Positions 1 to 8,394 of a stretch of 60,829 bases of DNA are shown here, in pieces. The notes beneath the pieces are model-generated. The model was not told the origin of the DNA. It made no database searches and saw only the letters and a list, made by a program, of their open reading frames with translations. Made by a program: the position numbers and the translations under genes. The stretch spans positions 1 through 60,829 of the forward strand of contig JABZFP010000003.1 of assembly GCA_014237395.1 (NCBI GenBank). Direction: 5' to 3'. Positions within the stretch are counted from its first letter, which is position 1. Each line of letters opens with the position of its first letter. This DNA is from Desulfobacteraceae bacterium (GTDB lineage Bacteria > Desulfobacterota > Desulfobacteria > Desulfobacterales > UBA5852).

Positions 1-792
1 CTCCATCTTTTCTTTCAGCTTCTCCAGATCAATTCCAACAGCATTCATTTTTTCCAATATGTGCTGATCAATCTGCCAATACGTAATCGATTGAATATTC
101 CGAACCTCTGGTCCATAAAGTGATCTTTTTTTATAAGAGAATGCATTTGTGAATAAATGGGTCAATCGGGAGTCTCTATCTTTATTCGTACGCATCTCTT
201 CAAGATCGATGCCCGCTATCAACCTTCCAGTTTTAACGTGGTCCTCCCGTACGAGAATATTATGGGTGCCAGAGTCGCCTATATCCAAAAGAAATCGTAA
301 ATACAGATGCTGCAAAGCCGCAAATTTTGGTCGATTGGTCAGATGCCCGTTCTTTTCAACTTCGGAAACCCGCCACACGGCTGCTCCTCGTGGAATTATC
401 GGTACATCCACTTCTATTTTTGATGACTCCAGCTCAAAGGGAATATTCTTAGTTTTGCCCACGTTTTCCGCCACCAGGTAATATTGATCATTGCCATCCC
501 AGCTGATGCATCGCCAAGGCAAGGATGCTCTCTTCCATTCCGGTAAATGCAGTGCATCTTCCAGCAACTGAATAGCAAATGTGAATCTCAAGTTGTTCAT
601 CAGCCCTGGGTCACTGCGCTTGTATGGACCTTTATACACCAAATCATCAACGACAAAGACTGCCTTTTTGAATCTTGCAGTTCGCAGCTGAGCGCGGGGA
701 GCACCATTTACCTTAGACATGATGACGGCGGACAACTCTTGAATTGCAGTCCCCCCGATGCGAGTGATTTTTTCAAGGTCGTCTATACTCAT
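1..792 (-). CDS. Kinase-like protein, C-terminus beyond window edge
   Basis: An uninterrupted reading frame of 264 codons runs from an ATG at 792 off the left edge. Its start overlaps the upstream gene's stop as ATGA, so translation is probably coupled. No family is recognised with certainty. Residue pattern recalls PI3K/HipA-type kinases: a KKAVFVVDD strand that could hold the nucleotide-binding lysine (about residue 43), then RFLLDIGDSGTHNIL (about residues 166-180), resembling a GDxxxxN catalytic loop, and about 14 residues later GIDLEE, where a metal-binding Asp would be expected. Last gene seen of the cargo operon in the satellite. A kinase fold is inference from these motifs only; without the C-terminus the family cannot be settled. 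Confidence 0.6.
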   Translation of the reverse strand, partial: MSIDDLEKITRIGGTAIQELSAVIMSKVNGAPRAQLRTARFKKAVFVVDDLVYKGPYKRSDPGLMNNLRFTFAIQLLEDALHLPEWKRASLPWRCISWDGNDQYYLVAENVGKTKNIPFELESSKIEVDVPIIPRGAAVWRVSEVEKNGHLTNRPKFAALQHLYLRFLLDIGDSGTHNILVREDHVKTGRLIAGIDLEEMRTNKDRDSRLTHLFTNAFSYKKRSLYGPEVRNIQSITYWQIDQHILEKMNAVGIDLEKLKEKME

Positions 793-1916
793 TGCAACAT
801 ACCGCCATTACAACGATAACGGTCCAGCTTCTTTTTCAGCAATACATAAATTTCGCGATACTCATGGCGAAGGAAGGCATCATTTTCATTTTCAATGTAC
901 GCGCCTTCTAAAGCGAAATTTTCAAGACAGTCGCCACCTCGTTTACCACCATGGGTATGAAGGTCCAAAATGTATGGATCCATCAGCATTTTTCCACCGA
1001 CGAGGTGATCCCTGTAAAGCTGCTCTACGTCGTCTACCGGCGTGTCGATGCCCGGATCTGTTGAACTCCAATCGATTTCATTCCGGCGGATAAAAAGGAG
1101 CATGGCGTGGTATAGGTAGATCGGTTTTTCCTGGTGCCCCATCTTTTTGAAGAAGAATTCCAGGGCGGAAATAATTTCCCGGATAGACTGATACTCACCG
1201 TGCCGGTCGATGAAACGATACAGCACTGACCAGACAAAACGTAGATACCTATATTTCGCTGTTCCGTCTTCATTTTCGAGATCGCATAATCTGCTTATCC
1301 AATAGAAGGCGTGGTCGCTGCCAGCTTCGAGATTGTACACGATACCTTTAATGCAGCGGCGAATATTCGCTGAATAGTCAGTCAAATCTAAATCTACATC
1401 CCCAACATCTGTTTGGTTAGCGTAAACAGCTGGATACAAGGCACTAATACTACGATGGATTTGCCTGAAATCGTCCATCTGTCGGGGCTTGACGTAGTAT
1501 GGTGGAAGAATATAGACAGACTTCAAATCGCTGATGAGCCGAATCATCCTTTGGCTCGTCAGATACAAATACATATCCATTAATAGCTTCCACGAAAACG
1601 CTTCATCCCGGCTTTCGACCCATTTTTGATAAATTTGACATACTCTCAACGGCATCCACCATGCCGAGATATTCACTTCCTCTGACATCATGACAACCAA
1701 ACGATTAATCATGTTGGTGCGTATTGTCTTAGCCCTAGCCTTTGCTTTCGCCCGCGTTACCTCAGGGTATCTCTGTAACTCTGCTCGTCTGGCATATTTT
1801 TGAATGCCGCTTTTCAGAACATGCGGATCATAACCGAAGAAACTTCTCTCCGATCTAAATTTTGCATATAAATTTCCCAACATTCTCTGTCGGATACCAC
1901 GATCAGCCATATTCAT
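789..1916 (-). CDS. Hypothetical protein, 375 aa, cargo operon
   Basis: Unrecognised protein. The N-terminal third is basic (an Arg/Lys/Ala-rich stretch around residues 45-65), the middle is helical and aromatic-rich with several Trp/Tyr clusters, and the C-terminal part has a distinctive stretch reading YILDLHTHGGKRGGD (about residues 315-330). No signal peptide or membrane span is visible. It starts 91 bases after the radical SAM gene and its stop overlaps the next gene's ATG, so it belongs to the same transcription unit. I considered the three-Cys-motif partner protein TcmP, often found beside Gp37/Gp68-type radical SAM genes, but see none of its motifs. Function unknown. Confidence 0.7.
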   Translation of the reverse strand: MNMADRGIRQRMLGNLYAKFRSERSFFGYDPHVLKSGIQKYARRAELQRYPEVTRAKAKARAKTIRTNMINRLVVMMSEEVNISAWWMPLRVCQIYQKWVESRDEAFSWKLLMDMYLYLTSQRMIRLISDLKSVYILPPYYVKPRQMDDFRQIHRSISALYPAVYANQTDVGDVDLDLTDYSANIRRCIKGIVYNLEAGSDHAFYWISRLCDLENEDGTAKYRYLRFVWSVLYRFIDRHGEYQSIREIISALEFFFKKMGHQEKPIYLYHAMLLFIRRNEIDWSSTDPGIDTPVDDVEQLYRDHLVGGKMLMDPYILDLHTHGGKRGGDCLENFALEGAYIENENDAFLRHEYREIYVLLKKKLDRYRCNGGMLQ

Positions 1917-2007
1917 CTGTTTTTAAATCCCCCTTTACAGAGCAAGACTGGGATATAGAGCAATCCCTCGAACGAGATTGCCCATCCGCAGTATACAATC
2001 AAGCAAA

Positions 2008-2820
2008 CTATTTATCCAACCCGTTTTGTTTCGGTATCGGGATTCCGACGACCTTCTTGATTTCCTTTTTCCAGCGGATCATCGGATCATTTTTGTATCG
2101 CCGGTATATCGCTTTGATTATCTCATCGGTCTGCCCTACTCTCACCGCTTCAATCGCCTCCTTCAAAACAGCATCTGCATGCTTCTCAAATCGCTTTAAG
2201 TGGTTCATCGTTCCCAACCATATCGAATGGGTCACATAAGGCGAAAGATCGCATATCAGGGCGTCTATGCCGCCAGAATCCAGCATCGGCTCAACGCTGA
2301 CGGAAGTCTTAAATCCATGTTGGTAGGCATGCATCAGGCATTTTTTGCGCTCATCATATGACGGCGCATTAGGCTCCCAATACGATAGTATCCGGTCATC
2401 ACATGCACCGATTGAAAACCGGAGCAAAATTCTTCTTCTGTATGGCCTGAACATTTCACAAAATGCTTTAATACATTCAAAATGTGGCTTGCTGACAACC
2501 AACATCCGATTGCCAACGATGATCAAACATCTCAAAGCCGTTAGGCAGCCATTGAGGTTATTCGGCGTGATGTCGTGGGAAGAAGGGAACATGACCTGTC
2601 CGTCGTATTTCTTGTAAATCTTATCCACGTCTTTTTGCCGTATTTGCTCAAGTGGCCAAAGACCTGCAGTGGCCCACCCGAACCGGATTCCCATTTCTTT
2701 AGCGAAGCAATACCGGCAATCATGCGAGCAGCCTGTGCAGCAGTTAACTGACTTAACAGCCCATTCTAACGTACCGTGGCTGCCCTTTTTTATATATCGT
2801 GTAGTTCGTCGATTTTTCAT
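2008..2820 (-). CDS. Phage Gp37/Gp68-type (DUF5131) radical SAM protein
   Basis: The cluster motif CSHDCRYC (C31, C35, C38; CX3CX2C) is the radical S-adenosylmethionine signature. The surrounding text (N-terminal TLEWAVKSVNCCTGC, later a DITPNN segment and SVEPMLD) fits the DUF5131/phage Gp37-Gp68 family, which is related to SplB-type enzymes. At 270 aa it is of ordinary family length. The substrate of the family is unknown. The gene starts with an ATGA overlap with the DUF4262-like gene upstream and is followed by the 375-aa gene. Homologues are frequent in phages and integrated elements, in keeping with the location here. Confidence 0.8.
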   Translation of the reverse strand: MKNRRTTRYIKKGSHGTLEWAVKSVNCCTGCSHDCRYCFAKEMGIRFGWATAGLWPLEQIRQKDVDKIYKKYDGQVMFPSSHDITPNNLNGCLTALRCLIIVGNRMLVVSKPHFECIKAFCEMFRPYRRRILLRFSIGACDDRILSYWEPNAPSYDERKKCLMHAYQHGFKTSVSVEPMLDSGGIDALICDLSPYVTHSIWLGTMNHLKRFEKHADAVLKEAIEAVRVGQTDEIIKAIYRRYKNDPMIRWKKEIKKVVGIPIPKQNGLDK

Positions 2821-3281
2821 TCTTTTTCACTTCCTCGATAATATTCGTCGGTCAAGGCGAAATCGTCGCCGTCTACCCAAATCTGAATGAACCGCATGGG
2901 AGGCACAAACTTGCTAATCTCTGGCCCGTAGGCCTCTATCACTGCCTGGAAATCTGGGGTTACCTCGCGAAAACAATACACATAGGGTTCTGAGGCTGCT
3001 GGTGGGTATAGCTCGCCAGACGATAATTTAACGATCTGACCCCTTAAAATGGACTGCATCAAACGTTCATTCTCGGGTCTCATGAAAAATTCAAACGCCT
3101 TGTTGATGCGGCTTGTATTCCCATCCGCACCAAACGCCAAGGGATCAAATATAAATTCCGGCATTCCAATCTCTGTCAAACCGTGCGTATGCGTTGAGTA
3201 TGGAAATTCGGTTTCTGTGAGAGGGCAGCCGTGAATGACGTAGGGATACATCCCATTTTTTGGATCAAAAATTTTCAACAT
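2817..3281 (-). CDS. DUF4262-like hypothetical protein
   Basis: 154-residue protein. The ATG at 3281 is chosen over one 14 codons upstream because AAAGGAGA lies 7 bases before it. The sequence (FPYSTHTHGLTEIGMPEF near residues 25-45, a helical middle, and a closing RFIQIWVDGDDFAL) resembles the DUF4262 family (YTxGLxxxGhPE then WPD near the end), but the match is by eye. DUF4262 function is not known. First gene of the four-gene cargo operon; its stop overlaps the radical SAM start. A hairpin leader lies 40 bases upstream. Confidence 0.6.
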   Translation of the reverse strand: MLKIFDPKNGMYPYVIHGCPLTETEFPYSTHTHGLTEIGMPEFIFDPLAFGADGNTSRINKAFEFFMRPENERLMQSILRGQIVKLSSGELYPPAASEPYVYCFREVTPDFQAVIEAYGPEISKFVPPMRFIQIWVDGDDFALTDEYYRGSEKE

Positions 3282-3320
3282 ATAAATTTCTCCTTTCCAA
3301 AATGACACAGTTTCGAAATA

Positions 3321-3356
3321 CAAAAAGGCCGACCCCCTCTAATTAAGGATCGGCCT
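3321..3356 (-). terminator. Hairpin with U-run between satellite genes
   Basis: AGGCCGA (3326-3332) pairs with TCGGCCT (3350-3356); on the minus strand the stem is followed by TTTTTG. It follows the 139-aa gene and lies 40 bases ahead of the DUF4262-like start, so it is either a terminator or a leader attenuator. It belongs to a family of similar hairpins at 3836-3871 and 5517-5551. Confidence 0.65.
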
Positions 3357-3388
3357 ATCGTTTTGTGATTATAAATCAGTTTGTAGAA

Positions 3389-3808
3389 TTAAAAATAATT
3401 TGTCAATTGGCCACAAAAATTATTTTTTACGGCATTTGTCTTTCCGATTATTATATTACCATCAATTGAATTCGAATATTCTGTATAGGATAAAATTTTA
3501 TTTGTTTTCGTTTCACCATATACACAGATTGATCTTCTGCGATCGCATGCGATGCTTGGAAAAGTTTTTAAATCGTTGCTTATCCATGCTCCATAGATAG
3601 TGACTACCATATGAACGTTGAAATTTTTAATCATTTTTGTGATAATTCTTTTTACTTTTTTTCTGTTAGAAAAATCAAAATTGTCTTTTACCAATATACC
3701 ATCGACAGTATATAAATTTATTTTCGAATCAACTTTCTTTGTTATTTGTAGATCAATAATTGAATCATCCATGTGCTTTCTCACTTCCGTTTCAAGATTT
3801 AAATTCAT
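3389..3808 (-). CDS. Hypothetical protein, 139 aa, A+T-rich
   Basis: No family recognised. Lys/Asn/Ile-rich and clearly more A+T-rich than every neighbour. The order suggests short beta strands, for example IIDLQI, INLYTVDGILV, HMVVTIYGAWI and ICVYGE. There is no signal peptide or membrane segment. The ATG at 3808 has AGGTG a few bases upstream. It is flanked on both sides by U-run hairpins and is probably a single-gene unit. Composition suggests a recent arrival in the satellite. Confidence 0.55.
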   Translation of the reverse strand: MNLNLETEVRKHMDDSIIDLQITKKVDSKINLYTVDGILVKDNFDFSNRKKVKRIITKMIKNFNVHMVVTIYGAWISNDLKTFPSIACDRRRSICVYGETKTNKILSYTEYSNSIDGNIIIGKTNAVKNNFCGQLTNYF

Positions 3809-3835
3809 TCAACACCTCACTTTTAGATTTTTGAA

Positions 3836-3871
3836 ATAAAATGGGCCAACCCCCGGGAATGGGAATCGGCC
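3836..3871 (-). terminator. Hairpin with U-run between satellite genes
   Basis: On the minus strand GGGCCGATTCCC pairs with GGGGGTTGGCCC (with G-U pairs), followed by ATTTTATTT. It lies 80 bases after the 510-aa gene and about 30 bases before the 139-aa start. On the plus strand both this hairpin and the one at 3321-3356 are followed closely by TCGTTTTGTGA. Confidence 0.65.
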
Positions 3872-3950
3872 CTCGTTTTGTGACTTCGGAAAATTCCAAC
3901 TTTTAAAAATTTCAGCGGAATCTTCCAGCGATCGAGAAATCGTTAAATTT

Positions 3951-5483
3951 TTAAATTTTCTCGATTTGGCCGGTTATTGGGTTGACCACGCTGACCTCCT
4001 GGCCCTGATAGATCGGGTCTTGAATCTCAGCGGGCTCCGGCAACCTGATGGCTCCATCAATGTCCATCTTGTTTATGTAATAACCGTAGGCTCGGCTCTT
4101 TGGCGGCTTTGCGCGGTCTAATAGTCCCATTTCATGAAGGGCAACAAGATCATTGCTCACGCTTGATAATGCGTAAGTTTCACTGCCTGCATTGTTGATT
4201 CTCTCGTACACGGCCTCACGGGGAGTCCAGCAGTTCGTGCTTCTGTTGATCGTGGCCAGCTTTTTAACGTCATCACCATCTTTGATTATGGCTTGGTTGA
4301 TCTTCCCAATATTGATCTCTTTGACGGACTGGAACACCTGTTTTTGACGTTCGTTGAGATAGGGCCCGCCGGTCGACAAAAGTCCTTCAAGCAAACCCTT
4401 GGCCAAATAATAGTCGATTTTGGTGGCGTTAATGGCACCTCTGCCAGTGACGTCTTCTTGCCGCTGCTGGTCATCTCCGAGCCCCACAAGTGCCCTCCGA
4501 ACCTCGACCTCGCTGATGCCGTAGAAATAGCTTCCCAACTCGGCATTGGTCAAAGGCGGAGGCTGGTTGATAATGGCGCAAATGGAGATCAGCTTTATCA
4601 GCACTGACATTTTGATAAACGGATGCTCACACTGGCTCTCCGCTATCGCTTGCCACAGGACCTCGGCAAAGGGGATTTCGACAGGCACCGCCTTCAGTCG
4701 CTCGAAGGTTTTCCGGATCTTGAAATCAGGCGATTTAGCCAGATCCATATGTTCTAAAACCGACGTTTGCAGACTCTCCGGCAAGAAAGTCTGCCGAAGC
4801 ACCGGTACCTTTAATATGGACGGATGGCTGAGACCCTTACCGCTTTTTTTGCCGTTTTCCACACCGATGAAGGATATGGGTCCTTGAGCCGTGCAGACTT
4901 CCATGCCAGTATCAAAACGACGTTTTACAAGCTCCTGGTGAGTCGCGTGATCGCTGCTGAGTAGCGATTCGATATGAGCCTGAACCTTGCTAAAGCCATC
5001 AGGGTTGGGGCAAACGATGCAACGGTCGCGATAGTGCAGCCCCCCTTGCGCAAACAGCAAGTCCAAAGCTACCGATCCTACCTCCCGAACGGCCTTCTCC
5101 GGTGTCAGCTTCGCCACCGCATCAAGCAATCCGACAACATCCAACTTATCCTCAGCGACAATCATGGCGCTCAGCGGATACCCCAACCTCGATGATATCG
5201 ATATCAGGAGCAATAGCTGGGCCGCCCTTAGGTTGTCGGGATAAACCCCCTTTTGCAGCATGTGGCCGGCTGGTGCGACCAATACACTCTGGTGGGTACC
5301 GTCAGGCGTTACCACCGGGCACTCGAAAAAGCGGCTGCTCAGTTCTTCGGGGATAGCCGACGTTACCTTCGGAAGAGACGTTGCCTTTTTCGTGGGTTCT
5401 GGGACCGTTGCTCCATCGCTATTGAACCCGTTGTCTGCAGATCGATTTACGTTTTTTTCTTCAACCTTTTTGTTTTTCGACAT
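3951..5483 (-). CDS. Hypothetical satellite protein, 510 aa, possibly degenerate ATPase
   Basis: Unrecognised. After a charged, disordered N-terminus (about 60 residues), residues 85-185 have the strand-helix spacing of a RecA/AAA-type core (LLLLISISSRLGYPLSAMIVAE, then RDRCIVCPNPDGF) but no Walker A GxxGxGK[ST]. A helical region rich in RRALVGLGDDQQRQ and a C-terminal winged-helix-like part (a REAVYERI stretch and a LHEMGLLDRAK stretch) follow. It sits directly downstream of the P4-type helicase, so a replication accessory role is plausible but inferred. Flanked by U-run hairpins. Confidence 0.6.
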   Translation of the reverse strand: MSKNKKVEEKNVNRSADNGFNSDGATVPEPTKKATSLPKVTSAIPEELSSRFFECPVVTPDGTHQSVLVAPAGHMLQKGVYPDNLRAAQLLLLISISSRLGYPLSAMIVAEDKLDVVGLLDAVAKLTPEKAVREVGSVALDLLFAQGGLHYRDRCIVCPNPDGFSKVQAHIESLLSSDHATHQELVKRRFDTGMEVCTAQGPISFIGVENGKKSGKGLSHPSILKVPVLRQTFLPESLQTSVLEHMDLAKSPDFKIRKTFERLKAVPVEIPFAEVLWQAIAESQCEHPFIKMSVLIKLISICAIINQPPPLTNAELGSYFYGISEVEVRRALVGLGDDQQRQEDVTGRGAINATKIDYYLAKGLLEGLLSTGGPYLNERQKQVFQSVKEINIGKINQAIIKDGDDVKKLATINRSTNCWTPREAVYERINNAGSETYALSSVSNDLVALHEMGLLDRAKPPKSRAYGYYINKMDIDGAIRLPEPAEIQDPIYQGQEVSVVNPITGQIEKI

Positions 5484-5516
5484 TCTGACTTTCCCTTTCT
5501 AAATTCAAGATTTCCA

Positions 5517-5551
5517 AACAAAAAGGGCCAACCCGACCATCGGATTGACCC
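5517..5551 (-). terminator. Hairpin with U-run 34 bases before a satellite gene
   Basis: On the minus strand GGGTCAATCCGA pairs with TCGGGTTGGCCC, then TTTTTG. A separate strong terminator for the upstream helicase already lies at 5624-5652, so this second hairpin is positioned in the presumed leader of the 510-aa gene. It could terminate residual read-through or act as an attenuator. Confidence 0.65.
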
Positions 5552-5623
5552 GTACGACTTCGCCCCTCTACGACGCCTATAGTACCCGCATAGCGACCAC
5601 CCCCTTTCCTTTATTTTGGGCAC

Positions 5624-5652
5624 AAAAAAAGCTCCCGGGATTCGGGAGCCTC
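5624..5652 (-). terminator. Rho-independent terminator of the primase/helicase gene
   Basis: GCTCCCG and CGGGAGC around 5631-5649 form a G+C-rich stem followed on the minus strand by TTTTTTTGTG, 30 bases after the helicase stop codon. Confidence 0.85.
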
Positions 5653-5682
5653 AATCGTTTCCGCGTTAATGAATGATTATGG

Positions 5683-7197
5683 TTAGGCAGCCTGTTTTCC
5701 TCCTTTTATAATCAGTTTAATGCCATTCCAGTAGCGTACGCCGTCACTCTTTGATTGCGAAAATCCCTTCTGGCGCATCAAGTTGCCGAAGATCTTCTTG
5801 CCCACAGCATCCTGGCAAGCGTTATCGGCCCACTCTCTATAGGCAACGTACAGATTGGCCAGGGAAGTCTTTTCCCTGGCCCTCAAAGTGCAGCAATCGT
5901 TCAGGAACTCCGCGATTATGTCCATTTCGGCACGGTAGGCGGCGGTGGCACTGGATATCGAAGCTGGCACGTTTAGGCCCTGTGCCCGCCAGTCCAGACA
6001 ACCTTGTACAGCCCAAGCCAGAATGCCGGGTAGTTCTGCCCTGAGCTTGTTGGGTAGATCCCGGTCGATCTCCTCGGTTGGAATCGTTACATCAAAAGGA
6101 ATGAGGTGGATGCGGCGCCAGATGCCGTGATCAACTCCCTGGATGTCCGGTTTGTGGTTGGCAGCGATGAATAGCTTGAATTCCGGCTTGTATTCGAAAA
6201 ATTCGTTGTACAAGAACCGGGCTGTTACCTGATCGCCACCGGTCAATTGCTTGACCAATGCTTCGTCCAGCTTTTTTCCCATACCGATTTCTACAGCCGA
6301 AACAAAACGGGCACCATTTAAACGGGCCAGATCGTTTCTGATCGGTGAACCGGACGAACCAAGCAAAGAAGCAGTGGTTGTGTGCATGGCGTAACCAGCA
6401 AGCAGCTCACGGAAGATTTCCAGAATAGTCGATTTCCCGTTGGCACCTGATCCGTAGAACACGAACAAACATTGCTCGCTGATGAGCCCGGTCATTCCGT
6501 AGCCAAGTACTCGCTTGAGAAAACCACTTTTTTCTTGATCACCACCCATCACCATATCGATGGTAGCCTCCCAGACAGGACAGGTGGCATCGGGTGAATA
6601 CTTGACCGGTAGCATTTTTGTGATCAAATCCTTGGGGTCATGGCATCTAAGTACCCCAGTCCGAAGGTCCAGCGTGCCGTTCTGACAGTTCAGCAGCCAG
6701 GGGTTACTGTCCAGGGACCCAACGGGTACACAAATACCGGGCAACCATTTGGCCAGATCGATCATCGCCCGAAGTCCTCCCTTGGATGCCGATTTTTTTG
6801 CGTGTTTTTCAAGGTCCTCAACTTGCTTGGTTGTAAGGTACTCAGCTTTAGCTTCATCCTCGATACTTCGGGCCACCTTGTAGGCCATCCGGAAAATCCG
6901 GCCTTTGGAGTCAAGACCCCAGCGCCCCCGGCGGTTAACATACCAGCCCTTGTTTGCTGGACAATGAAGGATGACAGGGCCGAATCGTTGCACTAGCCTC
7001 TCGGCATTGGCCAGGTCGGTGCATGGTTTCGGCTGCGGGCCGTCATTCGACTCCTCTTTTTCAACATAGCCCTTCATTGGCTGTTCCTTTCCCGAGTCCG
7101 GCGGAACTCGATCCCTTCCAGCGGCTTCCATCGCTTCTTTAATAGCGACCTCCGCTGTCTGCTCTAAACTCTCTTCCAAAATGTCTTTTCCAGCCAT
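5683..7197 (-). CDS. P4-family phage/plasmid primase-helicase (D5-like)
   Basis: Superfamily 3 helicase of the P4/D5 type that unwinds the origin during satellite or phage replication. The N-terminal 150 residues hold a D5-N-like region (GWYVNRRGRW, then an LLNCQNGTLDLRTG stretch). Walker A GSGANGKST lies near residue 250, followed by a motif with FVSAVEIG and the sensor FIAANHKPDI. The C-terminus resembles the winged-helix pox D5 domain. At 504 aa it lacks the prim-pol domain found in full-length P4 alpha proteins, so priming must come from elsewhere or from the region before Walker A. The ATG at 7197 is preferred to the GTG at 7203 because GGAGGTG sits just upstream. Confidence 0.88.
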   Translation of the reverse strand: MAGKDILEESLEQTAEVAIKEAMEAAGRDRVPPDSGKEQPMKGYVEKEESNDGPQPKPCTDLANAERLVQRFGPVILHCPANKGWYVNRRGRWGLDSKGRIFRMAYKVARSIEDEAKAEYLTTKQVEDLEKHAKKSASKGGLRAMIDLAKWLPGICVPVGSLDSNPWLLNCQNGTLDLRTGVLRCHDPKDLITKMLPVKYSPDATCPVWEATIDMVMGGDQEKSGFLKRVLGYGMTGLISEQCLFVFYGSGANGKSTILEIFRELLAGYAMHTTTASLLGSSGSPIRNDLARLNGARFVSAVEIGMGKKLDEALVKQLTGGDQVTARFLYNEFFEYKPEFKLFIAANHKPDIQGVDHGIWRRIHLIPFDVTIPTEEIDRDLPNKLRAELPGILAWAVQGCLDWRAQGLNVPASISSATAAYRAEMDIIAEFLNDCCTLRAREKTSLANLYVAYREWADNACQDAVGKKIFGNLMRQKGFSQSKSDGVRYWNGIKLIIKGGKQAA

Positions 7198-7333
7198 AAA
7201 CACCTCCGCAAATTAAATGGGGGCCACCATGTCCCCTGTTAGAAAAAAAGTTTTAGAATGATTTGTCCCATCGGTCCCATTTGTCCCTGATGGGCAGGCG
7301 GTTAATAAGGCCGCCCGTACTAAATAAGTCGAA

Positions 7334-7366
7334 CAAAAAAACCGGCGGTTATGATATCCGGCCGGT
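7334..7366 (-). terminator. Rho-independent terminator
   Basis: ACCGGCCGG and CCGCCGGT (minus strand) enclose a 9-base loop and are followed by TTTTTTTG. Lies 40 bases after the 150-aa gene. Confidence 0.8.
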
Positions 7367-7405
7367 CATACGATCTAAGCAGTAAATTTTTACATATTGA
7401 TTTTG

Positions 7406-7858
7406 TTAACTTTCCTCCAGATAGTCTGGAAATCTGTTTGTACCACCGCGGACATTCAGGCTATGCAATCTGCCATCGCGCTCAATCGCTTGCCAAACAT
7501 ACTGAGCTGAGCCCATCGCATTTTTTAGCTCCGGAAGCATTTCCAGCAGAATGGCATCTCTGAGCGCTTCACCTTCAGAATAGACACACGGCTGCCTGTT
7601 CGGAGCATCTGAAAGTAAATCCAGCAGAGCATGCACGGTCCTTTGACGTTCCGGAAGCCATGCGTCCTTTTGGATTGCGTTTTTTCGCTTCAGGTATCCG
7701 AAGAAAGCGGCGGGGATAATTCCATAGCGTTCATACTTGCGTATCTGGTTGATTCCCATGGTCCGTGCATAGGACAATGCGTGTTCATCATTCTCGAAAT
7801 GGCCGACACTACAGCCCTGCACGGCACATTGGATGAAATCTTCGATGATCTTTGACAT
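7406..7858 (-). CDS. Hypothetical satellite protein, 150 aa
   Basis: No family recognised. Soluble and helix-rich, with an N-terminal MSKIIEDFIQCAV helix, a stretch resembling a short HTH (MGINQIRKYERYGIIPAAFF) and a C-terminal YVWQAIERDGRLHS segment. The ATG at 7858 is chosen because GGAGG lies 5 bases upstream, although the frame is open back to 7909. It lies between the AlpA-like gene and the helicase, where P4-like elements often carry small regulators. Own terminator downstream. Confidence 0.55.
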   Translation of the reverse strand: MSKIIEDFIQCAVQGCSVGHFENDEHALSYARTMGINQIRKYERYGIIPAAFFGYLKRKNAIQKDAWLPERQRTVHALLDLLSDAPNRQPCVYSEGEALRDAILLEMLPELKNAMGSAQYVWQAIERDGRLHSLNVRGGTNRFPDYLEES

Positions 7859-7937
7859 TACATCCTCCATCTTGGAGTCTCGATCCCGGGCTTTCGATAA
7901 CCTATTCACCCAGTTTTCTTGTTTTTAAGGTTGCTAA

Positions 7938-8174
7938 TCAGTTCAACAATTCTTCAGCCAGCTGATCAATTTGGGCTGAATCCAGAACTTGATGTGACCG
8001 CATCCAACGATCGAAGTCCGATTTCTTGATGCGGATCATCCGCCCGGCTGCGCCGACCCTGAAAAATGGTATGGGATTGATCGGGTCCTTCAGCAGTTCC
8101 CAAAGGGTCCTTTCTGAGATCCCCGCGTACTTCGCCAACTCTGAAACCTTGAAGTATTCTCTCTGCACCGTCAC
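7938..8174 (-). CDS. AlpA/excisionase-type HTH regulator
   Basis: Short MerR-like winged helix-turn-helix protein. The core YFKVSELAKYAGISERTLWE is the recognition unit, and FFRVGAAGRMIRIKKSDFDRWM is the typical wing and anchor of the AlpA/Xis (HTH_17) group. Such proteins act as excisionases or activators of integrase in P4-like elements. The GTG at 8174 has AGGAGG 8 bases upstream, giving 78 aa. An ATG at 8198 gives 86 aa but has no visible ribosome site. Divergent from the integrase, with two inverted repeats between them. Confidence 0.8.
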   Translation of the reverse strand: MTVQREYFKVSELAKYAGISERTLWELLKDPINPIPFFRVGAAGRMIRIKKSDFDRWMRSHQVLDSAQIDQLAEELLN

Positions 8175-8272
8175 TGTGTCGGCCTCCTGTGTTGTCATCG
8201 TGGCTGAATTTGTATCGAGGAGGGCGAGCAATCGCTAACCCAAGAAATTCAAAAAACTTAGATTATGGAAAA

Positions 8273-8311
8273 TCCATGTTTTTTCAAAATGTTGGATGTG
8301 CAAAACATGGA
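8273..8311. promoter_or_regulatory. Inverted repeat in regulator-integrase spacer
   Basis: TCCATGTTTT (8273-8282) and AAAACATGGA (8302-8311) form a perfect 10-base inverted repeat with a 19-base spacer, in the 238-base divergent region between the AlpA-like regulator and the integrase. Spacing fits an operator or recombination-directionality site; no binding protein is known. Confidence 0.45.
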
Positions 8312-8349
8312 ATAAAGGTCGAGAATTCTGGCCCCAAATGTGATAAACG

Positions 8350-8394
8350 GGTCCAGATAGGGGTAGAAGCGCGACTTTAGCTCAAATCTGGACC
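8350..8394. promoter_or_regulatory. Second inverted repeat, just before integrase
   Basis: GGTCCAGAT (8350-8358) and ATCTGGACC (8386-8394) are perfect 9-base arms 27 bases apart, ending 18 bases before the integrase ATG. Candidate operator for integrase autoregulation or AlpA binding. Confidence 0.45.

Noticed and set aside
789..1916. Three-Cys-motif partner protein TcmP next to the radical SAM gene
   Set aside because: The protein lacks TcmP motifs; only genomic position suggested it.
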